A stretch of 64,000 bases of DNA from Variovorax sp. PBS-H4 (GTDB lineage Bacteria > Pseudomonadota > Gammaproteobacteria > Burkholderiales > Burkholderiaceae_C), in contig NZ_LR594675.1 in NCBI RefSeq assembly GCF_901827205.1, positions 3,162,001-3,226,000 of the forward strand, in the 5' to 3' direction. The position numbers and the translations under genes were made by a program. Positions 46,000-55,474 of this stretch are shown here, piece by piece (the first letter of the stretch is position 1; each line of letters begins with the position of its first letter). The notes beneath the pieces are model-generated. The model worked only from the letters and a program-made list of their open reading frames with translations, had not been told where the DNA came from and did not search any database.

Positions 46000-48331
46000 A
46001 TGCAAGCTGCACTCTCGGCGACCCGGGCCACCGGCGCGGACCCAACATGCGCTGATGCCGAATCGAAGGCCGGCTGGACGGCGCTCGACGACCCGGCCGA
46101 GTGGCACGCCTTCGGGCGACCGCTCGACGGCGACGCCGCCACCGGCCGCTGGGAATCGCAGGTCGTGGTCGAGGGCATGCACTGCGCGGCGTGTGCGTTC
46201 ACGGTGGAGGCGGTGCTGGCGCAGGTGCCGGGCGTGTGCAAGGTCGAAGTCAATGCGGCGACCCGGCGGGCGCGTGTGGTCTGGTCGGCCGCAGCCGTGA
46301 GTCCTTCCCGCTGGTTTGGCGCCAGTGCTGCAGCCGGATACCGGCTGCTGCCCGCCGCGGACACGGCCCTGCGCGCGCGACGCACGCGCGAGGCCCGGCT
46401 GGCGCTCTGGCGCTGGCTGGTCGCGGGCTTCTGCATGATGCAGGTGATGATGTACGCCTATCCCGCGTATATCGCCCAGCCCGGTGACCTGGCGCCGGAC
46501 GCCGCGCAGCTGCTTCGCTGGGCATCGTGGGTACTGACGCTGCCGGTGATGCTGTTCTCGTGCGGTCCGTTTTTTCGCAGCGCGCTGCGCGACCTGCGCA
46601 TGCGACGCGTCGGCATGGACCTGCCCGTGGCGCTCGGCATTGCCGTGACCTTCGCGGTCAGCACAGCAGCCACCTTCGACGCCGCGGGACCCCTGGGCGG
46701 CGAGGTCTACTTCGATTCGCTCACGATGTTCGTGTTCTTCCTGCTGACGGGGCGATGGCTGGAAGCACGATTGCGGGACCGCACGGCCGGGTCCCTGGAA
46801 GCCTTGATGAACCGGCTGCCGGACAGCGTCGAGCGGCTCGGCGCCGACGGGGCCTTCTTGCGCGTCGCCGTGCGGCGGCTCGTGCGCGGCGACGTGGTGC
46901 GCGTGCTGCCTGGCGAAGCCTTTCCGGCGGACGGCGTCGTGACCGCGGGCGACACCACGGCGGACGAAGCCCTGCTGACCGGCGAATCGCGCCCGGTGCC
47001 GCGCCCCTGCGGCGCGCACGTGCTGGCCGGCAGCCACAATCTCTCGTCGCCCGTGCAGGTGCAGGTGGAATCAGTGGGGCAGGGCACGCGCTTCGCTCAG
47101 ATCGTCGCATTGATGGAGAGCGCTTCGTTGCAGAAGCCGCGGCTCGCCCAACTGGCGGACCGTGCGGCGCGGCCCTTCCTGCTGGCCGTGCTTGCCGCCG
47201 CCGCGCTGGCTGCCGCGTTCTGGTGGCAGGTCGATCCCGGTCGCGCGTTGATGGTCGCGGTAGCGGTGCTGATCGTGACCTGCCCCTGCGCGCTGTCGCT
47301 CGCCACGCCGGCGGCCATGCTGGCCAGCGCGGGTGCAATGGCGCGCGGCGGCGTGATGGTGCGCAATCTTCAGGCGCTCGAGGCGCTGGCAACTGTGGAC
47401 ACCGTCGTGTTCGACAAGACCGGCACACTGACGCGCGATACGCCCAGGCTGGAGCGCGTCTATTGCCGCAAGGGCCTGCGGCCGGGCGACGCGGTCGAGC
47501 TCGCCGCCGCGCTCGGCGCGCAATCGCTGCATCCGGCCGCACGCGCGATGGTCGGCGCGTGGCGTTCGCAATTTCGCTCTCCCCCGGCATGGGAACTTCT
47601 AGGCACGACCGAATACAGCGGCATGGGACTCCGAGGGCCGCTTGCGCCGTGCAGGCGATGCGGGGGGGGCGGCGCGCCGACTGCGCCTGGGCTCGGCGGC
47701 ATTCTGCGACGTCGAGCCGCTGCAGGTCGCGACGCGGCGCAGGTGCACCTGAGCGATCCGCAGGGCTGGATCGCCAGCTTTGTGTTGGCCGAGGAACTGC
47801 GCAGCGATGCTGTCGGGATCGCGTGGCCGCGCTGCGGGAGCAGGGCGTTGCCGTGCAACTCCTGTCCGGCGACCGTGCCGCTGCCGCGCAGGACGTGTTG
47901 CGCGGCGCGCGGGTATCGGCGTGTTCCAAGGGGACTGCACGCCGGAGGCCAAGCTGCGCGTGCTGCAGGCGCTGCAGGCGCATGGCGGTCGGGTCGCCAT
48001 GGTCGGCGACGGCGACGGCCCGGTGCTCGCGCAGGCCAACGCGTCCTTCGCGGTCGGCGCCGCGGTCCCGCTGGCGCAGGCGCGCGCCGATTTCGTCGTG
48101 CTGGGCGATTCGCTCGCGGCCATCCCGCAGGCCATCGCGCAGGCGCGCCGCACCCTGCGCATCGTGCGCCAGAACCTCTGGTGGGCGGCCGGCTACAACG
48201 CGCTGTGCGTGCCGATGGCGCTGACAGGCTGGCTGCCTGCCTGGCTCGCCGGGCTGGGCATGGCGGCGAGTTCGCTGGTGGTGGTGCTCAACGCGGCGCG
48301 CCTGGCCAGGCCGGCAGGCAGGAGAGACTGA
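46000..48331 (+). pseudogene. ccoI: ccoI: copper P1B-type ATPase for cbb3 oxidase, frameshifted
   Basis: The first 540 residues are normal: a metal-binding GMHCAACAFT (Cys62, Cys65), membrane helices, TGES, CPC within VTCPCALSLATP, and DKTGT. Homology then hops between frames. It shifts near 47631 (ctccgaggg, an apparent extra C), near 47725, near 47815 and near 47911, before running in frame to the stop at 48331. The hinge motif reads VGDGDGPVLA where VGDGxNDxPVLA is expected, a 6-bp loss that removes the invariant Asn. CcoI supplies copper to the cbb3 oxidase. Clustered sequencing errors are the main alternative. Confidence 0.82.
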
Positions 48332-48468
48332 TGGACATCCTCTTCCTGCTGGTCCCCTTTTCTGTGGTGCTCGTGCTGGTGATCCTGGCCGGTCTTTGGT
48401 GGGCGGTCGAGCGTGGCCAGTTCGACGACATCGAAGGCGAAGGCGAGCGCATTCTGCGAAACGATTGA
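48331..48468 (+). CDS. ccoS: CcoS, cbb3 oxidase assembly protein
   Basis: A 45-residue membrane protein: a hydrophobic helix ([20 protein letters not shown]), then [20 protein letters not shown]. The aromatic/acidic motif after the helix is the CcoS signature. Its ATG overlaps the last base of ccoI. It is needed for cofactor insertion into CcoN. The gene is intact although ccoI is not. Its stop codon overlaps the FNR box for ccoN. Confidence 0.9.
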   Translation: MDILFLLVPFSVVLVLVILAGLWWAVERGQFDDIEGEGERILRND

Positions 48469-48478
48469 TCTGCATCAA
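48465..48478 (+). promoter_or_regulatory. FNR box upstream of ccoN
   Basis: TTGAT-CTGC-ATCAA, a perfect FNR palindrome overlapping the stop of ccoS. The centre is 61 bases before the ccoN ATG at 48533, matching a -41.5 activator position for a promoter about 20 bases upstream of the gene. Confidence 0.82.
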
Positions 48479-48532
48479 GCCGCCGGCCATGCGGCGCCCG
48501 GACACTGGCGCCACCAAGACAAGGCCACGAAG

Positions 48533-49975
48533 ATGCAACCCTCCAATCCCTCCCAAGCCGTCTACAGCGACACGGTCGTGCGGCAGTTTGCCCTCATGTC
48601 CGTAGTCTGGGGCGTGGTCGGCATGCTGGTCGGCGTGATCATCGCGTCGCAGCTGGCATGGCCTGAACTCAACTTCGGCATCCCCTGGCTCAGCTACGGG
48701 CGCCTGCGGCCGCTGCACACCAACGCGGTGATCTTCGCCTTCGGCGGCTGCGCGCTGATGGCGACCAGTTTCCACGTGGTGCAGCGCACCTGCCAGGTCC
48801 GCCTGTTCGCGCCCGGCCTGGCGTCTTTCGTTTTCTGGGGCTGGCAGGCGGTGATCGTCGCCGCCGCCATCAGCCTGCCGATGGGCTACACGAGCGGCAA
48901 GGAGTACGCCGAGCTCGAGTGGCCGATCGACATCCTGATTGCGCTGGTGTGGGTGGCCTATGCGGTCGTGTTCTTCGGCACCATCGGCACGCGCAAGGTC
49001 CGCCACATCTACGTGGCCAACTGGTTCTACGGTGCCTTCATCATCGCGGTGGCACTGCTGCACATCGTCAACAGCGCGGCCATCCCGGCCGGCTGGATGA
49101 AGAGCTACTCGGCCTATGCCGGCGTGCAGGACGCGATGGTGCAGTGGTGGTACGGCCACAACGCCGTGGGCTTCTTCCTCACGGCGGGCTTCCTCGGGAT
49201 GATGTACTACTACATCCCCAAGCAGGCCGGCCGGCCGGTGTACTCGTACCGGCTTTCGATCGTGCACTTCTGGGCGCTGATCTTCACCTACATGTGGGCG
49301 GGGCCCCACCACCTGCACTACACCGCGCTGCCCGACTGGACGCAGTCGGTCGGCATGGTGTTCTCGCTGATCCTGCTGGCGCCGAGCTGGGGCGGGATGA
49401 TCAACGGGATCATGACGTTGTCGGGCGCCTGGCACAAGCTGCGCACCGATCCGATCCTGCGCTTCCTGATCGTGGCGCTCTCGTTCTATGGCATGGCGAC
49501 CTTCGAGGGACCGATGATGTCGGTCAAGACGGTGAACGCACTGTCGCACTACACCGACTGGACGGTGGGCCACGTGCATGCCGGTGCGCTCGGGTGGGTC
49601 GGGCTGATCACGATGGGTTCGCTCTACTACCTGATCCCGCGGATGTACAGCCGCACGGAGATGCACAGCGTCAAGGCCATCGAGCTGCATTTCTGGATGT
49701 CCACTGTCGGCATCGTGCTCTACATCGCGGCCATGTGGATCGCCGGCGTGATGCAGGGACTGATGTGGCGCGCCGTGAACGCCGACGGCACGCTCACCTA
49801 CACCTTCGTCGAGGGCGTCAAGGCCACCTATCCGTACTACGTGGTGCGGATGATCGGCGGCCTGCTTTACCTGTCCGGCATGCTGGTCATGGCGTGGAAC
49901 GTCTGGATGACCGTGCTCTCCGGGCGCTCGGCACGCGCCACCATTCCGCTCTCCGCCGCCGCCGCACACGCCTGA
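48533..49975 (+). CDS. ccoN: Cytochrome cbb3 oxidase subunit I
   Basis: A 480-residue protein with about 12 membrane helices. Start [20 protein letters not shown]; the upstream frame extension from 48413 is rejected because it runs through ccoS and the FNR box. Heme and CuB ligands are visible in [48 protein letters not shown] and [17 protein letters not shown]. It is the catalytic subunit reducing O2 at high affinity and pumping protons. Confidence 0.97.
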   Translation: MQPSNPSQAVYSDTVVRQFALMSVVWGVVGMLVGVIIASQLAWPELNFGIPWLSYGRLRPLHTNAVIFAFGGCALMATSFHVVQRTCQVRLFAPGLASFVFWGWQAVIVAAAISLPMGYTSGKEYAELEWPIDILIALVWVAYAVVFFGTIGTRKVRHIYVANWFYGAFIIAVALLHIVNSAAIPAGWMKSYSAYAGVQDAMVQWWYGHNAVGFFLTAGFLGMMYYYIPKQAGRPVYSYRLSIVHFWALIFTYMWAGPHHLHYTALPDWTQSVGMVFSLILLAPSWGGMINGIMTLSGAWHKLRTDPILRFLIVALSFYGMATFEGPMMSVKTVNALSHYTDWTVGHVHAGALGWVGLITMGSLYYLIPRMYSRTEMHSVKAIELHFWMSTVGIVLYIAAMWIAGVMQGLMWRAVNADGTLTYTFVEGVKATYPYYVVRMIGGLLYLSGMLVMAWNVWMTVLSGRSARATIPLSAAAAHA

Positions 49976-49982
49976 GGAAACC

Positions 49983-50609
49983 ATGAGCTCGAGCAACCCC
50001 GAATCCGGCTTCTCCCACGAGAAGATCGAGACCAACAACTTCCTGATGGTCGTGCTGATCCTGCTGGTCGTCGCCGTCGGCGGCCTGGTGGAGATCGTGC
50101 CGCTGTTCTTCCAGAAGTCGACCACGCAGGCCGTGGCGGGCATGCAGCCGCCGACCTCCATGCAGGTGCTGGGCCGCGACATCTATGTGCGCGAGGGCTG
50201 CTACAACTGCCACTCGCAGATGATCCGGCCGTTCAGGGCGGAGACGCTGCGCTACGGCCACTACTCGGTGGCGGGCGAGTTCGTGTACGACCACCCCTTC
50301 CAGTGGGGAAGCAAGCGCACTGGCCCCGACCTCCACCGCGTCGGCGGCAAGTACAGCGACGAGTGGCATCGCATTCACTTGACCAACCCGCGCGACCTGG
50401 TGCCCGAATCGAACATGCCGGCCTACGCCTGGCTCGACAAGGCGCCGCTCGACGGTGCCGAGGCCGAGGCCCACATGCGCGCGCTGCGACGGGTCGGCGT
50501 GCCTTTCACCGACGCGCAGATCGCTGCCGCGCCGGCCGAAGTCAAGGGCAAGAGCGAGTTGGACGCGCTGGTCGCCTATCTCCAGTCGCTCGGCCTGGCG
50601 CTCAAGTAA
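49983..50609 (+). CDS. ccoO: Cytochrome cbb3 oxidase subunit II (mono-heme c)
   Basis: A 208-residue protein with one N-terminal membrane anchor (residues about 20-42) and one c-type heme site, CYNCH at Cys73/Cys76/His77 ([15 protein letters not shown]). A Met ligand is expected in the [10 protein letters not shown] segment. It transfers electrons from CcoP to CcoN. It starts 7 bases after ccoN. Confidence 0.96.
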   Translation: MSSSNPESGFSHEKIETNNFLMVVLILLVVAVGGLVEIVPLFFQKSTTQAVAGMQPPTSMQVLGRDIYVREGCYNCHSQMIRPFRAETLRYGHYSVAGEFVYDHPFQWGSKRTGPDLHRVGGKYSDEWHRIHLTNPRDLVPESNMPAYAWLDKAPLDGAEAEAHMRALRRVGVPFTDAQIAAAPAEVKGKSELDALVAYLQSLGLALK

Positions 50610-50613
50610 GGAC

Positions 50614-50757
50614 ATGCAGATGGACATCACTACCTTGCGGATCGCAGCCACGCTGGCCTCCTTCGCCGCCTTCATCGGCATTCTCGTGTGGACCTTCTCG
50701 CGCCGTCGCGCGAAGGCCTTCGAAGAAGCGGGCCGGCTCCTCCTCGAACAGGACTGA
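50614..50757 (+). CDS. ccoQ: CcoQ, small cbb3 oxidase subunit
   Basis: A 47-residue single-pass membrane protein (ITTLRIAATLASFAAFIGIL then VWTFSRRRAKAFEEAGRLLL). The Trp and basic segment after the helix are typical. The start at 50614 has TAAGGAC as ribosome binding site; an ATG at 50620 is an alternative. It stabilises the complex. Confidence 0.9.
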   Translation: MQMDITTLRIAATLASFAAFIGILVWTFSRRRAKAFEEAGRLLLEQD

Positions 50758-50766
50758 GAGACCTTC

Positions 50767-51681
50767 ATGAGCGACTTCTTCAGCGACTTCTGGTCGAACT
50801 ATGTGGCCATCGCCACGCTGGTCAGCATCGGGCTGTGCGCGGTGCTGCTGTGGCTGATGGCGCGCGCACCGACCACCAAAGGGGAGGGCAGCACCACGGG
50901 CCATGTCTGGGACGAGGACCTGCGCGAGGCGAACAATCCCATGCCGCGCTGGTGGATAGGCCTGTTCGTCATCACCATCGTCTTCGGCCTCGCCTACCTG
51001 GTGGCCTACCCCGGGCTCGGGAGCTACAAGGGCGAGTTGGCGTGGAGCACCGAAAGCGAGTACAGGAACGACCAGGCGCGAGCCGCCCGCGAGCTCGAAC
51101 CCGTCTATGCCGCCTATGCGGCGATGCCTGTCGAGCGCGTGGCCGGCGCGCCGGCTGCGGTGGCGATCGGCGAGCGCCTGTTCCTCAACAACTGCGCGCA
51201 GTGCCACGGCTCGGATGCACGCGGCAGCAAGGGCTTTCCCAACCTGGCGGACAACGACTGGCTGCATGGCGGCGCGCCCGAGAAGATCAAGGAATCGATC
51301 ACGCTGGGGCGGACAGGCGTCATGCCGCCGATGGCGGCCGCGGTAGGCACGCCCGAGGACGTCAAGAACGTCGCCAACTACGTGTTGAGCCTTTCGGGCA
51401 GCCCGCACGATTCGGTGCGTGCCGGCCTGGGCAAGGCCAAGTTCAGCGCATGCGCGGCGTGCCATGGCATCGGGGGCACCGGCAATCCGGCGCTGGGCGC
51501 GCCCAACCTTGCTGACAAGGTCTGGCTGCACGGCTACGGGCAGGAGGCGATCATCTCCATCATCAACACCGGCCGGACCAACCAGATGCCGGCGCAGCAG
51601 GGCCGCCTGACCGAAGCGCAGATCCATGTGCTGGCCGCCTACGTCTGGGGCCTGTCGAACAAGCCCGTCCCGGCCCCGTAG
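50767..51681 (+). CDS. ccoP: Cytochrome cbb3 oxidase subunit III (di-heme c)
   Basis: A 304-residue protein with N-terminal membrane helices (residues about 14-32 and 62-80) and two c-type heme motifs, CAQCH at 143-147 and CAACH at 229-233. It is the entry point of electrons from soluble cytochrome c. ATG at 50767, 9 bases after ccoQ. Complete length. Confidence 0.97.
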   Translation: MSDFFSDFWSNYVAIATLVSIGLCAVLLWLMARAPTTKGEGSTTGHVWDEDLREANNPMPRWWIGLFVITIVFGLAYLVAYPGLGSYKGELAWSTESEYRNDQARAARELEPVYAAYAAMPVERVAGAPAAVAIGERLFLNNCAQCHGSDARGSKGFPNLADNDWLHGGAPEKIKESITLGRTGVMPPMAAAVGTPEDVKNVANYVLSLSGSPHDSVRAGLGKAKFSACAACHGIGGTGNPALGAPNLADKVWLHGYGQEAIISIINTGRTNQMPAQQGRLTEAQIHVLAAYVWGLSNKPVPAP

Positions 51682-51688
51682 GCGCGCC

Positions 51689-53128
51689 ATGCAGGAAACC
51701 GCTCCAACACCCGCCGGGCACGCGCACCAGGTGATCCCGATCGCCACCGCGCCGGAAAACGGCGGACTCTTCGCCGCGCACCGGAAGATCTACCCGCGTA
51801 CGGTGCGCGGGATCTTCGCGCGCTGGCGCTGGGCGTTCGTGTTCATGACGCAGCTCGTGTTCTACGGCCTTCCGTGGGTCGAATGGGGCCAGCGCCAGGC
51901 CGTGCTGTTCGACCTCGGGGCCCGGCGCTTCTACATCCTCGGCCTGGTGCTGTACCCGCAGGACCTGATCTACCTGACGGGGCTGCTGGTGATCTCGGCG
52001 CTCTCGCTGTTCCTCTTTACGGCAGTTGCCGGCCGGCTGTGGTGCGGCTATGCGTGCCCGCAGACCGTCTACACCGAGATCTTCATGTGGGTCGAGCACA
52101 AGATCGAGGGCAATCGCGTCGCGCGCATGCGGCTGGACGAGGGCGAGTTCTCGCTCGAGAAGCTGGTCAAGAAGTGGTTCAAACACATCGTCTGGCTCGG
52201 CATTGCGCTGTGGACCGGTTTCACCTTCGTCGGCTACTTCACGCCGATCCGCGAGCTGGGCCTTGAATTCCTGCAGACGCGGATGGGCTCGTGGGAAGCC
52301 TTCTGGGTCTTCTTCTACGGCTTTGCGACCTACGGCAACGCCGGCTTCATGCGCGAGCAGGTCTGCATGTACATGTGCCCCTATGCGCGCTTTCAGAGCG
52401 CCATGTTCGATCGCGACACGCTGATCGTGAGCTACGACACCGCGCGCGGCGAGCCTCGCGGTTTTCGGGCGAAAGGCAGCGATGCGCGTTCACTGGGCGT
52501 CGGCGACTGCATCGACTGCACGCTGTGCGTGCAGGTTTGCCCGACCGGCATCGACATCCGCGAAGGTCTGCAGTACGAGTGCATCGGCTGCGGCCTGTGC
52601 GTGGACGCCTGCAACACGGTCATGGACCGAATGGCAACGCCGCGCGGGCTGATCCGGTACGCGACCCAGAACAGCATGGCCGGCCGATGGACGCGCGCCC
52701 AGGTGCTGCGCCGGGTCCTGCGCCCACGGGTGCTGATCTATGCCGCCGCGCTGACCGCATTGACCGTCGGCGTGCTCGCGAGCCTGGTGGTGCGCACGCC
52801 GCTGAAGGTCGACGTGGTGCGCGACCGCGCCTCGCTGGCGCGCATCGTGGAAGGCGGGCAGCTCGAGAACGTCTACCGGCTGCAGATCATGAACGCGACC
52901 GAGCGGCCGCAGCGCTACCGCATCGAGGCGCACGGCCTCGAGGGACTCAGTGTGGCGCCTGCGGAGCCGGTCGAAGTCGGACCCGCGCAGTCGCGCTGGG
53001 TCGCGGTGCGGCTGCAACTGCCGTACGGCAGCGCCGCCGCCGGCTCCCACCCGGTGCACTTCGACGTGCGCTCGACGGACGGCAGTGCACAGGTGTCGGA
53101 GAAGGCCGCCTTCATGGTGCCCCGTTGA
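51689..53128 (+). CDS. ccoG: CcoG, cbb3 oxidase accessory ferredoxin-type protein
   Basis: A 479-residue membrane protein (start MQETAPTPAG at 51689). It has several membrane helices and a polyferredoxin part CIDCTLCVQVCPTGIDIREG then YECIGCGLCVDACN, with eight Cys for two [4Fe-4S] clusters. The C-terminus is an Ig-like periplasmic domain. It reduces copper for cbb3 assembly. It is intact and follows ccoP. Confidence 0.95.
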   Translation: MQETAPTPAGHAHQVIPIATAPENGGLFAAHRKIYPRTVRGIFARWRWAFVFMTQLVFYGLPWVEWGQRQAVLFDLGARRFYILGLVLYPQDLIYLTGLLVISALSLFLFTAVAGRLWCGYACPQTVYTEIFMWVEHKIEGNRVARMRLDEGEFSLEKLVKKWFKHIVWLGIALWTGFTFVGYFTPIRELGLEFLQTRMGSWEAFWVFFYGFATYGNAGFMREQVCMYMCPYARFQSAMFDRDTLIVSYDTARGEPRGFRAKGSDARSLGVGDCIDCTLCVQVCPTGIDIREGLQYECIGCGLCVDACNTVMDRMATPRGLIRYATQNSMAGRWTRAQVLRRVLRPRVLIYAAALTALTVGVLASLVVRTPLKVDVVRDRASLARIVEGGQLENVYRLQIMNATERPQRYRIEAHGLEGLSVAPAEPVEVGPAQSRWVAVRLQLPYGSAAAGSHPVHFDVRSTDGSAQVSEKAAFMVPR

Positions 53129-53163
53129 ATGCTCCGCCGAAACCGAACTTCCAGGAGACCTCG

Positions 53164-53469
53164 ATGAACGACCCCAAGGCGATTTCGCCCAAACCGGAAG
53201 CAGGAGTTGCAGGGGCTGCCCCAAAAGCAGACTGGTGGCAATTTCCGCTGGTCTGGATGGTGATGGCAGGCCCGGCCCTTGTCATTGCAGCGAGCTTTGT
53301 CACGCTCTTTCTTGCACTGCGAACGCCCGACCCGGTGGTCGACCCGGACTACTACCGCCGCGGCATCGAGATCGACAAGCCCCTCGCGGACAAGAAACTG
53401 ATGCCGGCCCTGGCCGGACGCAACCACGCGGTGACGCCGGACTCCGACGTGCCCGCGCCCCGGCGATGA
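53164..53469 (+). CDS. ccoH: FixH/CcoH-like membrane protein
   Basis: A 101-residue protein with one membrane helix (residues about 29-52, FPLVWMVMAGPALVIAASFV) and the conserved DPVVDPDYYRRGIEIDK after it, the signature of CcoH/FixH. It is shorter than alpha-proteobacterial FixH (about 160). It is needed for cbb3 assembly. Its stop overlaps the next ATG by four bases. Confidence 0.82.
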   Translation: MNDPKAISPKPEAGVAGAAPKADWWQFPLVWMVMAGPALVIAASFVTLFLALRTPDPVVDPDYYRRGIEIDKPLADKKLMPALAGRNHAVTPDSDVPAPRR

Positions 53470-53720
53470 AGGTCATGAAGACGCAGGACTGGATGTCGAT
53501 TCTCTGGCCAGCCTTCCTGCTGGCTTGTGCGACCGAACTGCTGGTGTTCGCGCTGTTCGACCCGGCCGACCTTCAATGGCGTGGCGAGGCGCTCGGCCTG
53601 TCGCCGCAGGCGGTCTACACGGGCGGCTTTTTTGTCTTCTGGCTGCTGGCGGCCAGCGCGAGCGCCTTGACGCTGCTGCTGACAAAACCTGCCAAGGAGA
53701 TCAACAGCCCGGAGGGCTGA
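53466..53720 (+). CDS. Small two-helix membrane protein downstream of ccoH
   Basis: An 84-residue protein with two membrane helices (about 12-29 and 52-74). It overlaps ccoH by four bases. Such a gene is frequently seen at this place in betaproteobacterial cco clusters. Its function is unknown; a role in cbb3 biogenesis is likely from context only. Confidence 0.65.
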   Translation: MKVMKTQDWMSILWPAFLLACATELLVFALFDPADLQWRGEALGLSPQAVYTGGFFVFWLLAASASALTLLLTKPAKEINSPEG

Positions 53721-53743
53721 GGACGCGTGCAGCGTGCGCGCGG

Positions 53744-53757
53744 TTGACGCACATCAA
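53744..53757 (+). promoter_or_regulatory. Imperfect FNR-like box with no gene downstream in the same direction
   Basis: TTGAC-GCAC-ATCAA differs from the FNR consensus at one position (C for T). It lies after ccoH and the small membrane gene, in the 159-bp gap before the convergent OTC-like gene, so no plus-strand gene follows directly. In relatives hemN or another FNR target often follows here; it may be a remnant of such a promoter. Confidence 0.45.
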
Positions 53758-53879
53758 GCGTCGCAGGCCGGCCGCCGTGCCTGCGCCGCGTCATCCGGAT
53801 CGTGCGCGTGACTTGAGGGCAGGGGAGTCGCCACGTTTCGCTCGTCGCCGCGACATGGCTGTGGCAGGGGGCTGAGCTG

Positions 53880-54620
53880 TCAGCCCTTGCCGATCGTGTC
53901 CAGGAGCACGGCCTGCATCACGCTGCGGTGGTTCTCCGCGCGGCGGGCTTCGTCGATCGCGCAGGCAGATGCCATCAGCGACCAGCGCGGGGAGCGCATG
54001 GCGTCTACGAGGAAGGCCGCTTCGTCTCGCGCCGACTGTCCGCGGTCAGCGATGCGTACCTCGAATTGCGCTTCCCGAGCGGCTGCGACGAAGTAGCGGC
54101 CGCGCGCGGTGGTCGGATCGCCCAGGAACACGATCGACGCGCCGAGTGGGGACCGGTGCTCGCGCAGCGTCATGAGGTCCGCCAGGGCGCGGGCGGGATG
54201 GTCGTCCAGGCTCAGGCCACGGTAAACCGGTATGGCCGCGTCCTGCTCGACCGCTCGCGCTGCATCGGGCGGCAACTGCCCGCAGTCGACAGCGTCATAC
54301 ATTCGGCCCAGCACGCGCCCCAGCGTGCGGATGTCGTCGCGCCCAGGAACTGCGGGCTCCTCCGGAGCGGCGAATCGAAGCTCGGCCACCCTCGCGCCCA
54401 TGTCCTGCGCAGCCCGCCGTAGCGCGGCAATCTCCGCGCCCGAGCTGTCAGGGCGGAGCAGCAGAGCCAGGTTCTTTCCGCGCAATGGCTGGCCCAGAGT
54501 GCCCGCACGTGCGCCCGCTCGCAGGCGCTCGGCCGCACTGAAGGCCTGCAAGATGCTCCCGCCGGGCAAGGGCGCGTGCAGCGGCGCACCGTCTGGAGGG
54601 TCGAAGATGGCGGAGTTCAC
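53880..54620 (-). CDS. Degenerate ornithine-carbamoyltransferase-like protein
   Basis: A 246-residue protein that follows OTC colinearly: GTLGQPLRGKNLALLL, MGARVAELRF, LGRVLGRMYDAV, HPARALADLMTLREH (residues 141-155), VFLGDPTTARG, and the C-terminal AENHRSVMQAVLLDTIG. The carbamoyl-phosphate motif STRTR is absent (PDSSGAEI at 57-64), the HPTQ motif is HPAR, and about 80 residues of the second domain are missing relative to the usual 330. Catalysis is therefore unlikely. An FNR box (54656-54669) stands 36-49 bases upstream. Confidence 0.7.
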   Translation of the reverse strand: MNSAIFDPPDGAPLHAPLPGGSILQAFSAAERLRAGARAGTLGQPLRGKNLALLLRPDSSGAEIAALRRAAQDMGARVAELRFAAPEEPAVPGRDDIRTLGRVLGRMYDAVDCGQLPPDAARAVEQDAAIPVYRGLSLDDHPARALADLMTLREHRSPLGASIVFLGDPTTARGRYFVAAAREAQFEVRIADRGQSARDEAAFLVDAMRSPRWSLMASACAIDEARRAENHRSVMQAVLLDTIGKG

Positions 54621-54655
54621 AAGCGCAAAAGGTAGGGCTTGGCGCCGCTTTCGGC

Positions 54656-54669
54656 TTGATGCCCGTCAA
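54656..54669 (+). promoter_or_regulatory. FNR box between the OTC-like gene and the FNR-type gene
   Basis: TTGAT-GCCC-GTCAA, one mismatch to the consensus. Its centre is 42 bases before the OTC-like start (54620, minus strand) and about 143 before the regulator start (54806, plus strand). The placement fits activation of the OTC-like gene; autocontrol of the regulator is possible. Confidence 0.65.
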
Positions 54670-54805
54670 TGTCTGCGCATCTTGGCCGAATGCCGACACC
54701 GATTCGACACACAGCGTTCACGCACTGTTACCGAGAGCCCGATCGCATTGGTGCCACGGTTGCAGTGCCTTTCTAAGCTTCGTCCATCGATTTGAGGAAC
54801 GTGCA

Positions 54806-55474
54806 ATGACCGAAGCCATCTGCCACCCCAAGGCCGCCCCGTCGGGCGCCCAGCGCATCTCCAATGCCCTCCAACTGCTGGAGAGCAACGTCGCCATCCA
54901 GCGGCGCGTCGTGCGGACGGGAGACACCGTGTATCAGGTGGGACAGCCGTTCGCCTGCCTTTACGTGATCAACTCCGGCTTCTTCAAGATGGTCAACCTG
55001 TCCAGCGAAGGCCGCGAACAGGTGGTCAGCGTCCATTTCAAGGGTGACTGGCTAGGGCTCGACGGCATTGCGGCAGGGCACTACGGCTGCGACGCGATCG
55101 CCATGGACACTGGCGAGGTCTGGGCGATCCGCTACGACGCCTTGCTCCAGGCGGCGCTCCGTGCCCCAGCGCTGCTGACTGCGCTCCACGAAGCGATGAG
55201 CCGAGAGCTCACGCGCGACCACGAATCCTTCCTCTCGCTGTGCACCTTGCCGGCAGACGCACGCGTCGCTGGCTTCCTGCGCTATTGGGCTGACGCGCTC
55301 GCGCAGCGCGGGCTGCGCACTGACCAGATCACGCTCCACATGACCCGAGCAGAGATCGGCAATTACCTGGGCATGACGCTGGAGTCCGTGAGCCGCGCGT
55401 TCTCGCGCCTGGCGCGGGGCGATGTGATCCGCTTCATCGAGAAGGGGTCTCCTCGTTTTCAGTGCAATAAGTGA
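54806..55474 (+). pseudogene. CRP/FNR-family regulator, 3' end replaced by IS1071
   Basis: Start MTEAICHPKAAPSGAQ behind GAGGAA. The sensor beta-barrel is followed by the helix RAEIGNYLGMTLESVSRAFS, whose E..SR recognition residues match FNR and predict binding to TTGAT-N4-ATCAA. None of the four cluster cysteines of FNR is present (only Cys6 lies near the N-terminus, and the Cys122 position is Trp), so it is not an Fe-S FNR; a DNR-like NO/heme sensor is an alternative. From base 55444 the coding sequence is IS1071, giving an artificial 10-residue tail. The original gene would encode about 243 residues. Confidence 0.85.
55439..55443 (+). repeat. Target duplication GAGAA of the first IS1071 insertion
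   Basis: GAGAA directly precedes the left end of the first IS1071 copy. Its partner is present in inverted form as TTCTC at 58764-58768, next to the IS end at 58769. Joining the two rebuilds the regulator frame (GAG AAA GGC CGA). Confidence 0.85.

Noticed and set aside
45898..47037. Extension of the universal stress protein frame to 527 residues
   Set aside because: Runs antisense to ccoI and through the FNR box; USP starts at 45897 with a canonical N-terminus.
48413..48532. 40-residue N-terminal extension of CcoN
   Set aside because: Overlaps ccoS in another frame and the FNR box; CcoN starts at 48533.
46721..50182. 1,153-codon minus-strand frame opposite ccoI-ccoN
   Set aside because: Crosses ccoS, an FNR box and ccoN; no recognisable sequence; antisense artefact of codon bias.
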